A stretch of 64,000 bases of DNA from Alicyclobacillus fastidiosus (GCF_026651875.1 NZ_CP104067.1:2790001-2854000), one strand, 5' to 3'. Counted from the first letter of the stretch, positions 43,690-53,672 are shown. A program made the numbers and translations. Notes: generated by a model not told the origin, from the sequence alone.

Positions 43690-44850
43690 TTAAGAAGTCG
43701 AATCTTGAATGGGTTTGGGTTGATTTGCAGCTCGCGTGACAAGTAAGCGTTGATAATGGCTGAGAAGTTGTTCAGTTGGTTTGCTCCAGTCCAGGGTAAA
43801 CACAATGTCTTTTGCCAATGCTTGGACTCTTTTGCGTTGTTTTTCGTCATACATCAATCCATTTAGCGCTTCCAACATGGAATCGAAATCTTCTGGGTCG
43901 AATATAAATCCAATTCTTCCGTGTTCCAATACCTCTTGTGTGGCGGGACTATTCGCGGCCATCACTGGCAGACCACTGGCCATCGCTTCATATAATACAA
44001 GCCCAAGGGTTTCAGTGGTTGATGTAAAGACAAAGCCGTCTGCAGAAGCGTACGCCTGTGCTAATTCCTCGCCGAACAAGTACCCAGTGAATATTGTATT
44101 GGTACCTGAAAAAATGGACTCTAGGGTTGAGCGGTACGGACCATCTCCTACAATGGCTAGATGTATATCAGGCATTCGGTCAAGGCATGGACGCAGATTC
44201 TCAATTTCCTTTTCTTTGGCAAGGCGCCCCACGTACAATAATAACTTTTGGTGATCATCCTTGTGGCAGTTTAACAGACGTGTGCGCATTTGCTCTGAAC
44301 GCTTTGCAGGCGAAAACATTTGCAAATCTACGCCGCGTTCCCACAAAGCGAGGTCACGAAATCCTCGGGACTCTAGCTCTACTATTGTTGCACTGGACGT
44401 ACATAGGTTGACTTCAGCTCGATTGTGTATCGTGCGAAAACACCACCACAAAAATGGTTCCAACCAAGGGAGCCGGTAATAACGTGCATACGTCGGTATG
44501 TGTGTGTGATAGGACGCAATAAGCGGTACACGATACCTTCGCGCGTAGTAAATGGCGGCGAAGCCAAGAAAGCCCGGATTTACGGCGTGTACAAGATCAG
44601 GCTGAAATTCTTTTAGAACTTTTCCGACCCTTGGAAAGGGCAACGCAAATTTCTTTTCAGGATAAAGAAAAAAACGAAAGGAAGGGATTCCGATAATCGT
44701 GGCAAAGGCGTACGTTGGCGGGGCTCCATGAGGCGCAAATGATAGTACATCATGACCTGATTCAGATAGGTGCTTTAATGTACCACACAAACGTGTGACA
44801 ACACCATCCGTTCCAGGGAGAAATGTCTCAGAGAATATGGCGATTCGCAT
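43690..44850 (-). CDS. GT4-family glycosyltransferase, probable diacylglycerol glycosyltransferase
   Basis: The 386-residue GT-B-fold enzyme opens with RIAIFSETFLPGTDGVVTRL, typical of GT4 mannosyl/glucosyltransferases that act on lipids. It contains SYHTHIPTYARYY, LLYVGRLAKEKEIE, and the donor-binding E-x7-E region SSTTETLGLVLYEAMASGLP. In Firmicutes such enzymes make glycosyl-diacylglycerols that serve as membrane lipids or lipoteichoic acid anchors. ATG 44850 is preferred, with a GTG three codons earlier as an alternative. Upstream is a 500-base gene-free region. Confidence 0.88.
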   Translation of the reverse strand: MRIAIFSETFLPGTDGVVTRLCGTLKHLSESGHDVLSFAPHGAPPTYAFATIIGIPSFRFFLYPEKKFALPFPRVGKVLKEFQPDLVHAVNPGFLGFAAIYYARRYRVPLIASYHTHIPTYARYYRLPWLEPFLWWCFRTIHNRAEVNLCTSSATIVELESRGFRDLALWERGVDLQMFSPAKRSEQMRTRLLNCHKDDHQKLLLYVGRLAKEKEIENLRPCLDRMPDIHLAIVGDGPYRSTLESIFSGTNTIFTGYLFGEELAQAYASADGFVFTSTTETLGLVLYEAMASGLPVMAANSPATQEVLEHGRIGFIFDPEDFDSMLEALNGLMYDEKQRKRVQALAKDIVFTLDWSKPTEQLLSHYQRLLVTRAANQPKPIQDSTS

Positions 44851-45359
44851 CCCGTTCACCGACCTTCGTATGCAGATATAACACAGACTTTTGTTTATTT
44901 GAGGGTTTTGCAGAATTCGTTTTTCATGACCAAAATGAACATATATAGCGTATAAAAAGGAATTAAGACACTATATATGGCGTATGAAGTGTCGATAGAA
45001 TGCATTCTGCAAAAGGCTCATTTAACTTGCTGAACGTCAGCAGCTCTTACACACAGACGGAATTGCCGGAATATGTGTTGGAAAGTTTGAACGTGTTTAA
45101 TTTTTCCTTGTCCGTGCATCGACATACATGGCAGATGCGCATTCATTGTGTTACGGAATTAATCTCCCTGTGGGCGTTTTGGAAGACTCCACAGATAGAG
45201 AGATGAGTGGGGAAGGAACAGCTATTAAGTGCACTTAGCAGAGTCGGCTTAGCCGTCAAGATTCGTGAACAGTCAAAAGCCTTTGGCCGGATGACTTTAG
45301 ACATCGGAGGTCCATGATTACGGTAATCTTCAAAATCATGACGTTGTCTCTGATGTGTT
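44851..45359. other. Intergenic region with an imperfect tandem motif
   Basis: No gene is recognised on either strand. TATATAGCGTAT (about 44942-44953) and TATATGGCGTAT (about 44974-44985) form an imperfect direct repeat spaced by 32 bases, about three helical turns, upstream of the glycosyltransferase. These may be regulator binding sites; no consensus is known to me. Confidence 0.4.
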
Positions 45360-46157
45360 TTAACGTATCTTCAATCGTTGCAAGGCATGTTCCACAATTC
45401 GTTTTGCCGCATCAGGACGTGCTACGGTCGCACAAGCAAAGGCCATTTCTGTACGTTGACTCGAAGATTTCATTCTTTCGAGGATGGTATAGAATTCTTC
45501 GGAATTTCGTGCAATGTCGGCCGCCCCTATGCGTTTCATAAAGGCTGCGTTATTTGCTTCTTGCCCCTGCTGTGGATGATACATGACCATCGGGTAATGA
45601 CTGGCTAGGCATTCACTCACTGTTACTCCTCCCGGTTTTATGACTGCAAACGACGCCCCTCGTAACCAAGAGGATACATTATTCACAAATGGCAAGCCAT
45701 GAATGCCCGGGTCGTTTACAGCAAATCCCTTCACTTGGTGAAGCATAACTTCATTACGACCACACATTACATACACAGCATGATTAGGAAACACTCGACG
45801 AGCAATTAAGATTGCACGTCGCAAGTGTGGAAATACGCCGCGTCCACCTGTAGCAAACAGAATATAAGGGCGATTCTTTGACAGGTTTTGTGGTGAATCC
45901 TGTATATGAAATTGGGGTCTAATGGGAATTCCTGATATCACTACTTCCGCTTGTGCTGACACGAATGGCCGTGCGATTTCACTGATCTCCTCATGTGCGA
46001 AAAAATAAGTGTCAACATTATCATGAAACCAATTCCCGTGGATGCTGTAGTCGGTTAAGACAACTCCAATATAAGGTCTGTTCCATTGCCTGATAAGTCT
46101 TGCCAATGAATGGTCTGGGAACAATTGCAACACAATGTCTGGATGATATTGCTCTAG
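45360..46157 (-). pseudogene. MGDG-synthase/GT28-type glycosyltransferase, C-terminal part
   Basis: The frame carries LEQYHPDIVLQLFPDHS, VVLTDYSIHGNWFHDNVD, ILFATGGRGVFPHLRRA, and the donor-binding IKPGGVTVSECLASHYPMV of GT28-type C-terminal domains. The IS1182-type element at 46158 cuts off its N terminus, which lies at 47779-48070. Removing the element and one CTAG restores a continuous 361-residue protein (PAVIRA-LEQYHPD). The intact enzyme would glycosylate diacylglycerol, next to the GT4 enzyme and diacylglycerol kinase. Confidence 0.85.
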
Positions 46158-47778
46158 GAGCGTGTCCGAGTAATCCCTGAAGTATTTTGTAAAAGGAAAT
46201 TTCCGGATCAATAACGAAGTCCCCTGTATTGGTATTCACAGTGGAGGCTTCGAATCTTGGGAAAAAAGTTTCGTGACTACGACCCGAACCAACTCATTCT
46301 ACTACCACCGGGGTTAAATGAATGGCTACCTGACGGCCACCTGGCGAACTTTGTCAGTGATGTGGTCGATCATATCGATATCTCCATCATTACAAAACAG
46401 TACGAACAAGAACTGCGAGGTTTTCCCCCGTACCACCCGGCAATGTTATTGAAGATTCTGGTTTACGCATATTGCACAGGCATGTACTCTTCCAGAAAGA
46501 TCGCAAAGGCCTGTCAGGATGTAGTGGCGTTCCGAGTCCTGTCCGCAAATCAGTTCCCGGATTTCCGGACAATCAGTGATTTTCGGAAACGCCATTTGGT
46601 CACCTTCAAAGAACTTTTCTTGGAAGTCTTGAAGATTGCCCAACATGCAGGGATGGTTAAGCTCGGGCATGTATCGCTGGATGGCAGCAAGATTCGGGCA
46701 AACGCATCCAAACATAAAGCGATGAGTTACGAGCGGATGAAGCAGCAAGAGCAACGACTCCGCCAAGAAATCGCCGAGCTTACGCAGCAGGCTGAACGCA
46801 CCGACCATAGTGAAGATAAAAAGTACGGTAACACCATGGGCGATGAACTCCCTGAAGAGTTAGCCCGTAGAGAGACCCGGTTGGCAAAAATTCAGGAAGC
46901 AATGTCCTCTCTGGAGAAAGAGGCCAAGGAAAGAGTGGAACAACAGCAACAGAAAGACGAACAACAAGACAAGAAGGACGATGACAACGGCCCCACCAAC
47001 CAGACAGGCGCCAGGAAACGCGGTCGTCCACGCAAGGAGAGTCATCTCGCAGGTGTTCCGGAGGACAAGGCTCAACGCAACTTCACGGATCCGGAATCTC
47101 GCATTATGAAATCGAAAGACGGTTTTATCCAAGCATACAATGTGCAGGCTGTCGTCGATGAAGAGTACCAAATCATTGTTGCAACAGATGTTATAGACCA
47201 CACAAATGACCACGGTGTCCTGCGTACAATGGTCGAAATGACGGCGGAGAATACGAAAGCGACGATGCACAAAATCTCATGTGATGCTGGCTACTTTGCC
47301 GAAGACGACGTGACATGGCTTCAAGAGAAAGAAATTGACCCATACATCGCAACAGGTCGTCAAAAGCACAATGAAGTGCCTGAGTCACCGAGAGGACGAA
47401 TACCGAAACACTACACCATTAAGCAACGTATGACTCGGAAACTAAAAACAAAGAAGGGCCGTGCCGTCTACGCGAGACGCAAGGCTATCGTAGAGCCTGT
47501 GTACGGTCAAATTAAGGGTTGTCGACGATTCGACCAATTCTCACTTCGAAGCCTTGAGAAGGTCAGAGGAGAATGGTCGTTAGTTACCATGTGCCATAAT
47601 CTGCTTAAGATATTCAAATACGGTCATATAAACTGGGCAACGTGCTAAAGATGGTGCTTAACCGACCAGTCCCCGTCTAATGAAGTAAGTGCCCATGGGG
47701 AAAGTCACCCATAGTCGAATAAAATATGGAACTGAACTCAAATGCAGAAAGTCTAAGCCGCAATACTCGGACACGCTC
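46158..47778 (+). mobile_element. IS1182-type insertion sequence, 1621 bp, copy 2
   Basis: It is the same length as copy 1 at 31884 with the same ends and is flanked by CTAG at 46154-46157 and 47779-47782. It is inserted in the opposite orientation to the glycosyltransferase gene it breaks. The only differences from copy 1 that I found are C for T in a CGY codon near 47033 and T for C in a GGY codon near 47122, both silent. Confidence 0.92.
46257..47648 (+). CDS. IS1182-type DDE transposase
   Basis: The protein is identical to that of copy 1 (31983-33374): DUF772-like N terminus, a Glu/Gln-rich coiled-coil middle and a DDE core ending VEPVYGQIKGCRRF. It has a TTG start preceded by GGAGG. The intact gene and near-identity to copy 1 indicate recent transposition. 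Confidence 0.92.
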   Translation: MGKKFRDYDPNQLILLPPGLNEWLPDGHLANFVSDVVDHIDISIITKQYEQELRGFPPYHPAMLLKILVYAYCTGMYSSRKIAKACQDVVAFRVLSANQFPDFRTISDFRKRHLVTFKELFLEVLKIAQHAGMVKLGHVSLDGSKIRANASKHKAMSYERMKQQEQRLRQEIAELTQQAERTDHSEDKKYGNTMGDELPEELARRETRLAKIQEAMSSLEKEAKERVEQQQQKDEQQDKKDDDNGPTNQTGARKRGRPRKESHLAGVPEDKAQRNFTDPESRIMKSKDGFIQAYNVQAVVDEEYQIIVATDVIDHTNDHGVLRTMVEMTAENTKATMHKISCDAGYFAEDDVTWLQEKEIDPYIATGRQKHNEVPESPRGRIPKHYTIKQRMTRKLKTKKGRAVYARRKAIVEPVYGQIKGCRRFDQFSLRSLEKVRGEWSLVTMCHNLLKIFKYGHINWATC

Positions 47779-48070
47779 CTAGCGCACGAATTACTGCCGG
47801 CTTGAAAAACAAGGACGTGGCCTTCCAAAGTCTACTATGTGGACCTAGATTCGAGGTCATTCTGTACAACATGCCATATATTGGTGGAGTGTAACGGGTC
47901 ATCCACTCGTACGAATATTCGAGACACCTAGCCATACGAAAGTTTGTTGAACGAAAGCAGTCAACCTCTATAACTTCCACACCATGCTCAATAAAGACGT
48001 TTCGTAATGCCGAAGCCACCTGCTTATGTCCGTCTCCTAATGAGGCTGGCAACAATAAAGCCTTAGCCAT
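47779..48070 (-). pseudogene. MGDG-synthase/GT28-type glycosyltransferase, N-terminal part
   Basis: This is the start of the gene split by the IS at 46158-47778. It reads MAKALLLPASLGDGHKQVAS, with the GDGH motif typical of the MGDG-synthase N-terminal domain, and then VIEVDCFRSTN and YGMLYRMTSNLGPHSRLW. The frame joins exactly with the C-terminal part through the target site CTAG. Confidence 0.85.
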
Positions 48071-48186
48071 CTAATTTCCTCCAATCAAAAGCGCGATTGC
48101 GCATGGCGAGCGCCGAATTCCGGCGATAGCAATCCATTCGATGTTGCTTCGACTCCCAAGGGCAGAAATTCTCGTCATCTCTTCTT

Positions 48187-48519
48187 TTAGTGGGCCCATC
48201 GTTTTAACCGTTGAACGTGACTGTTGAACAGATATCCTAAGGTCCACACGAACAGAAGTACAATTCCACCGCTAACAAGCAAAATGAGGTATTTCCGCGA
48301 TGCTCCGACAAATAAGAGAGCAGCCGCGACATAGTATGGAATACCCCCCACTGCCGACGTATAGTCCATGGTTTTACCGATCGCGAAACCCCTGCTGTGT
48401 AGTTGACCACGATAAATGATAATTAATGATCCGGGCCAACAGTAATCCGATAACTCCAAGCCGTCATACAAAACGCCCCTGCATGCGAGCGCATACAGGG
48501 ACGCGAGTCCCACATTCAC
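48187..48519 (-). CDS. Small uncharacterised membrane protein or membrane-protein fragment
   Basis: The 110-residue frame has hydrophobic segments around YYVAAALLFVGA and LILLVSGGIVLLFVWTLGYLF and the phrase RGFAIGKTMDYTSAVGGIP. It begins with GTG without a good ribosome binding site. A degraded MFS transporter lies about 630 bases away on the same strand, so this may be another transporter scrap rather than an intact gene. Confidence 0.4.
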   Translation of the reverse strand: MNVGLASLYALACRGVLYDGLELSDYCWPGSLIIIYRGQLHSRGFAIGKTMDYTSAVGGIPYYVAAALLFVGASRKYLILLVSGGIVLLFVWTLGYLFNSHVQRLKRWAH

Positions 48520-48539
48520 AATTTCGCTGAGGAACCTGG

Positions 48540-49091
48540 TTAGTGGACCCCTGCCATTTGGGGAACGGGATCGTACGTTTGATTGAGGGCTTTAAGATAC
48601 GTGCCCGTCGCTTGTTCTCCAGGATAATAGCCGTTCTTGCTCATCCAGCCTGCAACTTCAAAGGCGTGATGGGAACACATTGTAAATGCATCCTCAAGGA
48701 ACTGGCGCAACTGTGGTTCGTCTGCCTCAAACGCAGCCGAAGCATAGCTCTTTCCGTTGGCCTTAAGACTGACCAAATAGGCTGTTCCAATACCCCTGTC
48801 GTCGAACGCCGCAGCGTTTGGATTTGGCGTTACAGCTTGTGGTGGTTTTTGTGTGCCTGCCGATTTTGCCGGCATCGGCGGGACATTCAGCTTTTCATTG
48901 CATGATCCCGATCTCGCCCACTCTACCTTCATGTTATAGTCCTGAATGTGCGCGTCCTGGTGCTTCTGAAGAATGCCCTTTAATTCCGGGTCTTTCGCTT
49001 GGTTGATGAAAATTCCCATGCTGTTAATCGTATTCACGCAGCCATACAACAACTCATTCAGCTCAAACGCTTCATGTCCACGAAGTGGCAT
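48540..49091 (-). CDS. CotF-family spore coat protein
   Basis: The 183-residue protein has two helical halves of the coat F pattern: HEAFELNELLYGCVNTINSM with KDPELKGILQKHQDAHIQ, then FEADEPQLRQFLEDAFTMC with AFEVAGWMSKNGYYPG. A Pro/Ala-rich linker joins them. Coat F proteins are part of the inner spore coat. GGGGAGGGCG precedes the ATG. This is the clearest single indication that the host makes endospores. Confidence 0.85.
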   Translation of the reverse strand: MPLRGHEAFELNELLYGCVNTINSMGIFINQAKDPELKGILQKHQDAHIQDYNMKVEWARSGSCNEKLNVPPMPAKSAGTQKPPQAVTPNPNAAAFDDRGIGTAYLVSLKANGKSYASAAFEADEPQLRQFLEDAFTMCSHHAFEVAGWMSKNGYYPGEQATGTYLKALNQTYDPVPQMAGVH

Positions 49092-49148
49092 TTCATCGCC
49101 CTCCCCAGTGTACTTGGAATGTTACTAATTTGGCCCACGCGTTTCTCT

Positions 49149-49560
49149 TTATGCACGTCTGGACGTACCAAAATCTATGCACTGAGCGCGTCTCTTGCTG
49201 ACATTTACTTTGCCTCGACAAGCAAATTTTATCAGCCGTTCGATCATAGGTGTAGCAAGGAACGAAAAACCCACAGCGACGAGGAACAAAACCGCACCGC
49301 TGCTGGCATGGAGGATGACGCCGCCAAGCCAAGGCCCGACAAAGAAACTGAGGCCACCAATAGAACTGACACCCAAAGTAGGTACCGCACAACTGTTCAT
49401 CTGCCAGGAGCGAGGTGTATTCCCCCATCACCGGGAGTTGATGATTTCCCCTAATGTGAGCACAAACATGGCAACCAGGTACTGCCACAAGACGTGCGGC
49501 AAAGAGATTCCGGCTGGTGCAAAAATATTTGAATACACCATATGTAGTGTGGATTCAGTT
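49149..49560 (-). pseudogene. MFS transporter fragment
   Basis: Pieces of a major facilitator transporter appear in two frames on this strand: FAPAGISLPHVLWQYLVAMF and LTLGEIINSR in one, then YTSLLADEQLCGTYFG and SSIGGLSFFVGPWLGGVILH, FLVAVGFSFLATPMIERLI in another. These match the C-terminal half of a 12-helix transporter. The N-terminal half is missing on the side of the insertion sequence at 49697. It is inactive. Confidence 0.65.
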
Positions 49561-49696
49561 ACGATACACCACTGTATATTGTGGTTTCGTGAATTTTTGC
49601 ACCAGAACCTGTCACTTGAATCTGAGCAGCTAATCCAGCTAATAGGAGTTATGAATCTATGTAGCCTCGTTGAATATTTAGTAGCATATTTATTGC

Positions 49697-51532
49697 AATA
49701 GCCTCTCAGCATTGGAGTCTTGAAAAGTGAGATAAAACAGGTGGAATTTCAGAAATGCGCTGGAAAATCGACGGTTTCATGGTTGGTGGGACGATGTTCT
49801 ATGACGATTCGATTTTCAAAAAGTCATCGCTGGAGATGGTATGATTGGGGTATTCTCAGGCTGACAAGAGCATCGATCTCAGGTCTAGATTGCTCTCTTG
49901 TACCAAGCGTCCATGTGTTGACACATGGCGATGCCGTAGATGCGGACTGTCCACATCATGGTACTGCGATGCTTGGCAGCTTCGAGACGGTAATCCTCTT
50001 TTACTCGCTTGTTGCTACGCTCGCAGGTGGTTCTGCGTTTGTAGACATTGACCCACTCGTTGCTGTTGCGGGCAACGGGTAGGAACAAGCGAGGATTGTG
50101 TTTGGTGTATGTGTGAACGCATCTTCCGTAAGGTGAATCGGAACAAGGCGTATCACAAGTCACCACGCCTTTTACGACGAGCGGACAATAGTATTTGCGT
50201 CGACCCCGTGTACTGTCATATCCACGGTCTTTCATCTCCAATCCCTTCTTGCAGAAGGGGATCCCAGTCGGGGAAAATGTGATGTCACCCTTCTGAACTC
50301 CTTTACTTCCTGTACTGCGCAAGTTCAAATCAATGAACGGCTTAATACTTGCGAATGAAGGTACTCGTAAATTGGCAGCGCGTCGTGTGCAGCGTCTAAA
50401 ATTGCCTTGTCCCAGGTGTAATCACGAAAGCGTTCAACAAACTCGCGGGCACTAACCACCCACGATGTCGCATCATGGCGGGAAGCTCGCTGCAACCTGG
50501 GATAGAGCGGTAGGTCATAGGGGCTATCGGCAGCAACAAATGTATAGAGGTGATAACCGAAGAAGTATTTGTTTCGATAACTGTCCCAACCCATGTCACA
50601 GTCGGGTTGGGAGTAGATACGATAGCACCTGCATGGTACAACGCCGAGTTCGCGACAGTTGCAAAGTCGCCGACTGCGAACTTGGGTAGCTGTCTGAAGT
50701 GGCATTCCATCGCTAGCAATAGAAAGGGCGCAGGTATTACCTAATAAGCTGGATTTCGCAGAGACGGCAAGAAATTGACGTTGAAAATAATCTAAGTAGA
50801 ACGTCGAAAGGTTGGACTTTGTTGCTGGAACGCTTCTGTAGTTGAGTCATTAGTTTTGCGATTTTGCTGTACGCTTTGGTGGGTACCTTTTCACCCACTT
50901 TTCCACCTTTGATTTTCTTACGGTTGAGTCTGTGTTTGGGTGAAAGATTTGCAGAATCACAAGACCACAACCGTCGGAAGAAGCCGTAGAACGTACCAAC
51001 GCCTGGCGTTTGCCCGTACTCAAAGCCGCTAAGGATAGCATACAATGGGCAGCGCCGTAATTGATTGACCCACTCTGTGACAGACGGTTCTCCGACCTGA
51101 AGCATGAGCAGATACGAACGCAGTAAGTCGGCAGGGTCAATGGACTTTGGACCACGACACGAGAAATTTTCTTGGAGTAAGTTAAACGTGCCAGAGAGGT
51201 CGGTGATCCAGAACTTCTTAACAAGTGACCAGTCTTTGGAAACAGAAGCGACCCATTTGCATAGTGAATATGCAGTTGTTGCTGAACGAACGATTGGTAC
51301 TGCTCATGAGACCTGACCACTGGTAACATTAACGTAACCCCAATTCAGATGAGATAGAGCGGTTAGCCCTTCTCGGGGATTGTTGGGGTCATTCTGAAAA
51401 GTCAAGTAAAATTTGGTGTAAATACCATAGTTTACTCTCCTGGCGGCGATGAATTTCCAATTTTGAATTGTCAAGTGGGGTAAATGAACATGGGGGCAAA
51501 CGAAGATTCCCTCAAGGACAGAACCCCTAGGG
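49697..51532 (-). mobile_element. DDE insertion sequence with AATAGCC ends, copy 2 (right end lost)
   Basis: The left end is AATAGCCTCTCAGCATTGG. The sequence follows copy 3 (56125-58007) up to CCCCTAGGG at 51532 but lacks the last about 35 bases including the right inverted repeat. A 5'-truncated acetyltransferase frame starts at once after the break, so one deletion removed both the IS end and the gene start. Copies 2 and 3 are more like each other than like copy 1. Confidence 0.85.
49885..51329 (-). pseudogene. Frameshifted DDE transposase (copy 2)
   Basis: The frames ending at 49885, 50325, 50737 and 50850 carry consecutive parts of the transposase seen intact at 36165-37643, from MLPVVRSHEQYQSFVQQQL to the CERSNKRVKEDY and MCQHMDAW segments. 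At least three frameshifts or small deletions separate them, so no active protein is made. Confidence 0.85.
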
Positions 51533-51929
51533 TATCGTACGTCTGTCTGAACTTTGGTCCTCCGAGAACATTACCTACGGTCTGGCACCCAACGCAATCA
51601 GCGACCTATTACCGAAGCTCGACGGTTATTTTTTCGTCGCCGATAAAGACGGTCAAATCGTCGGATACATATTCGCAACAACGCATGTAAGTGAAGGAAC
51701 AGCAGTACCACAAGGCAAAAAGTTTCTGGAGATCGATGAAGTCTACGTTCACCCAGATTATCGTACCGATGGTATCGGCCATAAGCTTGTCGATCACTTA
51801 TTGGCCGAGGCAAGATCCCATGGTATTACACGTTCCGTAGTTTATTCAGCGAGTAAGCAATGGGATAAAATCGTTGGATTCTACGAGAAACATGGATTCA
51901 AGATGTGGTTTGTCCAGATGTATAAATGA
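51533..51929 (+). pseudogene. GNAT acetyltransferase lacking its start
   Basis: Directly after the broken IS end an open frame reads IVRLSELWSSENITYGLAP and continues with the acetyl-CoA-binding region FLEIDEVYVHPDYRTDGIGH and VGFYEKHGFKMWF, ending at TGA 51927-51929. The GNAT domain is almost complete, but the start codon and first residues are missing because of the IS-associated deletion. Confidence 0.75.
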
Positions 51930-51990
51930 AAATTTTCGTTATGTGTAGCTGCTGATCCAGACATTTTTGAAGCTGCATGGAGGTTGCTAT

Positions 51991-52432
51991 ATGAATTTCA
52001 CTGTACAACCAATGGATAGAGACGGGGCATTAGAAATATCCCGTTGGACATACGACACACCGTATGACCTTTATAACATGGATAACAGTAATGAAGGGAT
52101 TAGTGAGTTGCTTAATGGAACCTATTTTAAGATTCTCGATGAACGCGATCTCATTGGATATTGCTGTTTCGGAGATTCTGCCAAAGTTCCGATTGGTACA
52201 CAGTATGGTGCCTACCCAGAAAACGGGACGATTGATTTTGGGTTGGGAATGAGACCAGACTTAACTGGACACGGAAGAGGTCGCACTTTTGTAAATACAA
52301 TTTTGGAGTTTGCTCAATCTGAATTTCAAGCTAAGTTATTCCGATTAACTGTTGCGGAATTCAATGATCGGGTGATTACAGTGTATTAAGAAGCTTGGAT
52401 TCGAACCTGTTATGGTTTTTCCAAGGGGGTGA
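51991..52432 (+). pseudogene. GNAT acetyltransferase with a 3' frameshift
   Basis: The ATG at 51991 with GGAGG about 8 bases upstream opens MNFTVQPMDRDGALEISRW and continues through FGLGMRPDLTGHGRGRTFVN, the acetyl-CoA-binding motif, to FNDRVITVY. One extra T at about 52385 then brings a premature stop. In the next frame the expected end, KKLGFEPVMVFPRG, is found up to 52432. The shortened protein may or may not be stable. Confidence 0.75.
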
Positions 52433-52507
52433 TATTGTGGTGCTAGGTTGTAATAGTGGACACAACGAATCGGGAATGTAAGAATAAGGCGATTCGAGGT
52501 GAGCCAC

Positions 52508-52801
52508 ATGACACAGAAGTACGACAAGGAATTCAAACTTCATGCAGTGCAATTGGCTTTGGAGAGTGGGAAAACGACGAGCCAAGTAGCTCGGGAGCTA
52601 GGCGTATCACAAAAGACGTTGTATGGCTGGATGTCGAAATATAAGGAGGATCCGTCCGCCCCGTTTGTTGGGAGTGGGAACCTCAGGTCAGAAGCTCAGA
52701 CAATTCGTGACTTAGAGCGAGAGCTACGTGATCTTCGAGAGGAGAATGCAATCCTAAAAAAGCTATGTGCATCTTCACCAACGACCGGAAGTAAGGTATA
52801 A
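52508..52801 (+). CDS. IS3-family transposase OrfA
   Basis: The protein of about 97 residues has a helix-turn-helix domain (FKLHAVQLALESGKTTSQVA, LGVSQKTLYGWMSKY) and a leucine zipper (RDLERELRDLREENAILKK). After the A6 run at 52756-52761 the frame ends ASSPTTGSKV, whereas homologues usually read on as KAMxIFxxDR, which occurs here in another frame. One A may have been lost from the run, or ribosomal slippage is needed. Confidence 0.85.
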   Translation: MTQKYDKEFKLHAVQLALESGKTTSQVARELGVSQKTLYGWMSKYKEDPSAPFVGSGNLRSEAQTIRDLERELRDLREENAILKKLCASSPTTGSKV

Positions 52802-53672
52802 ATTCATCCACAGACACCGCTCCAAATTTTCGGTTGAGAAGATGTGCAAAGTGTTGGGTGTATCTCGGAGCGGGTATTATGCCTGGCGTGAACGACCTGA
52901 GAGTAAGCGAGCCAAACGTCGGAAGCGAATAACGAAGCGGATTCATCAGATATTCGTGAAATCCCGTCGTCTTTATGGCAGTCCTAAAATCACGCAGATC
53001 CTGCGCCAGGAAGGCGAGCGTGTGGCGCAGAAGACCGTGGCCAAAATCATGCGAGAGAATCAACTGAGGAGCCGTACCGTTCGCAAGTACAAGGCGACCA
53101 CGTATTCGAACCACGATTATCCGGTACAGGAGAATGTACTGAATCAAACGTTTGTAGCAGAGCGACCCAACCAGGTGTACATGGCAGACATCACCTACAT
53201 CCCAACGGACGAAGGATGGGTCTACCTGGCTAGCCTAATGGACCTTTATAGCCGTAAGATTGTGGGCTGGCGTGCGGGAGCACGGATGACGAAAGAGCTG
53301 TGCATCAGGGCACTGGAGCAGGCATACGAACGCCAAGACCCAACAGAAACCGTGCTGCATCATTCGGATCGTGGGAGCCAATATGCCTCTCATGACTATC
53401 AGGACAAGCTGCGAGAATACAAGATGGTCGGTAGCATGAGTCGCAAAGGTAACTGTTTTGATAATGCGTGCATCGAGTCGTTTCACAGCATTATCAAGCG
53501 AGAGCTCGTATATCTGGAAAAGTTCAAAACGAGGGAACAGGCAATCCGGCGGATCTTCGAATACATCGAGGTCTGGTATAACCGGGAACGAGTTCACTCA
53601 TCAATCGGTTTTCTAACACCGGTTGAAATCGAAAGAAGATATTTCCACGCTATAAGAGCTGCAGCAAGCTGA
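52767..53672 (+). CDS. IS3-family transposase OrfB
   Basis: This integrase-core protein of about 301 residues starts with GTG or as a frameshift fusion with OrfA. Motifs are FSVEKMCKVLGVSRSGYYAW, the catalytic VYMADITYIPT (first Asp), LHHSDRGSQYAS (second Asp) and CFDNACIESFHSIIKRE (Glu). It is complete and ends in a region shared with IS150-like elements. Confidence 0.9.
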   Translation: MHLHQRPEVRYKFIHRHRSKFSVEKMCKVLGVSRSGYYAWRERPESKRAKRRKRITKRIHQIFVKSRRLYGSPKITQILRQEGERVAQKTVAKIMRENQLRSRTVRKYKATTYSNHDYPVQENVLNQTFVAERPNQVYMADITYIPTDEGWVYLASLMDLYSRKIVGWRAGARMTKELCIRALEQAYERQDPTETVLHHSDRGSQYASHDYQDKLREYKMVGSMSRKGNCFDNACIESFHSIIKRELVYLEKFKTREQAIRRIFEYIEVWYNRERVHSSIGFLTPVEIERRYFHAIRAAAS

